From Planctomyces sp. SH-PL62 (GTDB lineage: Bacteria; Planctomycetota; Planctomycetia; Isosphaerales; Isosphaeraceae): a DNA stretch of 64,000 nucleotides. The notes beneath the pieces were generated by a model. It saw only the letters and a program-made list of their open reading frames with translations, did not search any database and had not been told where the DNA came from. Position numbers and translations under genes: made by a program. The DNA is taken from the NCBI RefSeq assembly GCF_001610895.1, contig NZ_CP011273.1, forward strand, positions 1,054,001 to 1,118,000, read 5' to 3'. Below, piece after piece: positions 62,260-64,000 of this stretch; the stretch's first letter is position 1, and each line of letters starts with the position of its first letter.

Positions 62260-63918
62260 TTATTCGGAGGACGCCAGGCGGATCCACTCCGACTTCAGCT
62301 TGAAGGCGCCGCGGGTCACGACGTCCTCGCCCGGTCGGATCCCCGAGAAGACGGCTGCCCGGTCCTCGCCGGGGCCCCGGGTCTTGACCTCGCGCATCTC
62401 GAACTCCTCCGGGCCGGTCCGCACGAAGGCGATCCAGTGCTCGTCGTCGGAGAGCAGGGCGGTGCTGGGGACCGAGGGGGTCTTCTCCTCCGACCGGACC
62501 GACAGGGCGACGTCGATGTACATGCCGGGCTTGAGGAAACGGTCGGCGTTCTCGGCGCGGGCCAGCAAAGTCAGGGTCTGGGTCTTCTCGACGACGAGGT
62601 CGCCGGTGTAGAGCAGACGGGCCTTGAACTGCTTCTCGGGGTAGGCGTCGGAGCTGAACGTGATCGACACGTTCTGGTCGTTGTGGATGTACGGCAGGTT
62701 GCTCGGGTTGATGTTGGCCTCGACCCAGACGTTGTCCAGGTTCGCCAGGGTGAAGATCCGGTGGGTCACGTCGACGGCCACGCCCGGGACGACCAGCTCG
62801 CGGTCCAGGATCGTGCCGGCGAACGGGGCCTTGAGCTTGTACAGGCTGGCGGGCTCTTCCGGCAGCGGCTTGGGCTGGAGACCCTTGGCAGGGCCGACGC
62901 CCAGCGACATGACCTCGGCGACGTCCCGGATCGAGGACTTCTCGCCCGGCGCGCCGGGCTGCACGGGGACCGCGTCGGCCGTGTGGCCCTGCTGCTTGAG
63001 GGCCTTGGGGATGTACTCGTCGTCGTCGGGGTCCACGCCCAGGACTTGCAGCTTCTCGCGGGCGACCAGCACCGAGGTCTCGGCTTGCCGGAGCGCCTGC
63101 TGGGCCCGGATGTTCGTCAGGTTGGTCTCGTAGCCCATCTGGTCCAGGAGGGTCTGGTAGGCGGCGAGGTCGGCGTCGAACCGGGCCTTGCTCTCCTCGA
63201 TCAACTGACCCCGGATGATCTCCTGATCGTAGAGGTCGCTCTTGCGGGCGAGGTTCGCCTTGGCCAGACGGTGGGAGGTGTAGGCGGTCATCAGCCGTTC
63301 GCGGTTGGTCCCCACCGGCTTGTCGGCGAACTTGGCGTTGATCTCCTCGGGCGTGTCCTCGGCCTTGAGCCGCTCGATCAGCTCCAGCGTGTTCTTGAGG
63401 ATCGTCTCCTGCCAGCGGGCCTGGGCCAGCGCGATGTCCAGCGACTGGAGGTTCGTCAGCAGGTCCAGCCGGGCTTGGCCGACGGCCGCGCTCTCGATCG
63501 TCGCCAGCACGTCGCCGGCCTTGACGTCCTGGCCGATCCGCACGGCCACGCTCCGGACGATGCCCGGGGCCCTCGGGGTGATGAACGCGAATCGGTTCTC
63601 GTCGGGCGCGATCCGGCCCGGCACTCGCACCAGGATCGTCTCGGGCTCGAGCTTCACCTGCTCGACCTCCACGCCGATCAGCTTCTGCTGGTCGGCGGAG
63701 ATCCGGATGATCCGCTCTCGACCGGAGGAATCGTCCGGCTTATCCGCCTTGATCGAGGTTTGCGCGATTGTATGCTCGCTCGCGGCGGCGGTCGGCGTCG
63801 GCGCGTCGGCTCCGCCCTGGTATTTCCAGGCGACGAATCCCGCGCCGAGGACCAGGAGGATTCCGCCGATCGACCAGGCCGTTCGCGACGTGAGACCAAA
63901 CGGAACATGTCGTATCAT
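62260..63918 (-). CDS. Heavy-metal efflux RND periplasmic adaptor (CusB/CzcB-like)
   Basis: A 552-aa membrane-fusion protein with one N-terminal transmembrane anchor (TAWSIGGILLVLGAGFVAW). Barrel-sandwich halves (GIVRSVAVRIGQDVKAGDVL and KAPFAGTILDRELVVPG) flank a very long coiled-coil hairpin (about 145-320), which is longer than in E. coli CusB. The C-terminal beta-barrel ends with GEDVVTRGAFKLKSEW. ATG at 63918 overlaps an apparent stop of the preceding gene (ATGA). It supplies the pump 103 bp downstream. Confidence 0.92.
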   Translation of the reverse strand: MIRHVPFGLTSRTAWSIGGILLVLGAGFVAWKYQGGADAPTPTAAASEHTIAQTSIKADKPDDSSGRERIIRISADQQKLIGVEVEQVKLEPETILVRVPGRIAPDENRFAFITPRAPGIVRSVAVRIGQDVKAGDVLATIESAAVGQARLDLLTNLQSLDIALAQARWQETILKNTLELIERLKAEDTPEEINAKFADKPVGTNRERLMTAYTSHRLAKANLARKSDLYDQEIIRGQLIEESKARFDADLAAYQTLLDQMGYETNLTNIRAQQALRQAETSVLVAREKLQVLGVDPDDDEYIPKALKQQGHTADAVPVQPGAPGEKSSIRDVAEVMSLGVGPAKGLQPKPLPEEPASLYKLKAPFAGTILDRELVVPGVAVDVTHRIFTLANLDNVWVEANINPSNLPYIHNDQNVSITFSSDAYPEKQFKARLLYTGDLVVEKTQTLTLLARAENADRFLKPGMYIDVALSVRSEEKTPSVPSTALLSDDEHWIAFVRTGPEEFEMREVKTRGPGEDRAAVFSGIRPGEDVVTRGAFKLKSEWIRLASSE

Positions 63919-64000
63919 GTTTCCTCGATGACGTTCGTAGGGACTAAGGGCCTTCGAGCGGCGAGCCGCGACGGGGAGGACGTCGAGACTTCAGCCGGCG
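63915..64000 (-). CDS. Possible C-terminal end of an upstream metal-efflux gene (partial)
   Basis: A minus-strand frame enters from the window edge and stops at a TGA (63917-63915) that overlaps the adaptor ATG. It reads ...RRPLVPTNVIEET. The four-base overlap is typical of a coupled operon, and a TolC-like channel gene is the expected partner, but third-position GC is low and nothing can be identified from 27 residues. Confidence 0.3.
   Translation of the reverse strand, partial: PAEVSTSSPSRLAARRPLVPTNVIEET

Noticed and set aside
1-64000. CRISPR array, insertion sequence, rRNA or tRNA genes
   Set aside because: No regularly spaced repeats, transposase motifs with terminal inverted repeats, or cloverleaf/rRNA signature stretches were found by reading both strands.

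Overview
The window is a GC-rich (roughly 70%) piece of a planctomycete chromosome, most likely from the family Isosphaeraceae (Paludisphaera/Singulisphaera-like). This placement is inferred from gene content: a DUF1559 pilin-like protein, a PSD1-type cytochrome (DUF1549/DUF1553) next to a DUF1501 protein, several transmembrane Ser/Thr kinases with TPR or WD40 tails, ECF sigma factors encoded beside kinases, and small secreted proteins of planctomycete type. No rRNA, tRNA, CRISPR array or insertion sequence was seen. GTG and TTG starts are common. Very long open frames opposite real genes are shadows caused by the high GC.

Layout. 1-4100: end of an unknown gene, an orphan-looking N6 DNA methyltransferase, a small tRNA-binding protein, and a polytopic membrane protein whose N-terminus is split by a frameshift. 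4.1-10 kb: housekeeping cluster on the minus strand (rplY, pth, rpsF, ssb, rplI, dnaB), with a terminator between rplI and dnaB, preceded by trmL. 10-12.7 kb: glycosyltransferase plus pyruvyltransferase-like protein. 12.8-14.2 kb: DUF1559 protein and small lipoprotein. 14.6-24 kb: an efflux operon (TetR, lipoprotein adaptor, two tandem HAE-1 RND pumps) with a visible promoter and palindromic operator. 24-31.5 kb: PSD1 cytochrome, DUF1501 protein, a coupled mini membrane protein and a large secreted protein with collagen-like repeats. 31.6-33.8 kb: tandem-ACT protein, RsgA GTPase, DoxX-like protein.

34-41.4 kb: a signalling region with a membrane-anchored WD40 protein, an ECF sigma factor overlapping a TPR kinase, a convergent small heat-shock gene, and a second WD40 protein. 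41.5-46 kb: a P-loop NTPase with an internal transmembrane hairpin, then modABC for molybdate uptake. 46-49 kb: a Spinster-like MFS transporter and a XerC/D recombinase. 49-52.3 kb: a second ECF sigma factor and kinase pair one base apart. 52.6-55.2 kb: two hypothetical proteins, a small HTH-like protein and an FG-GAP/ASPIC protein coupled to an upstream WD40 kinase (55.2-58.8 kb), which is itself split by a frameshift at a C-run. 58.9-64 kb: a heavy-metal RND pump (CusA/CzcA type) with its adaptor.

Most interesting points: a candidate RNA thermometer in the hsp20 leader, the recurring membrane WD40/ECF sigma/kinase arrangement, atypical catalytic residues in two of the three kinases, an extra transmembrane hairpin in both HAE-1 pumps, and two homopolymer-associated frameshifts.
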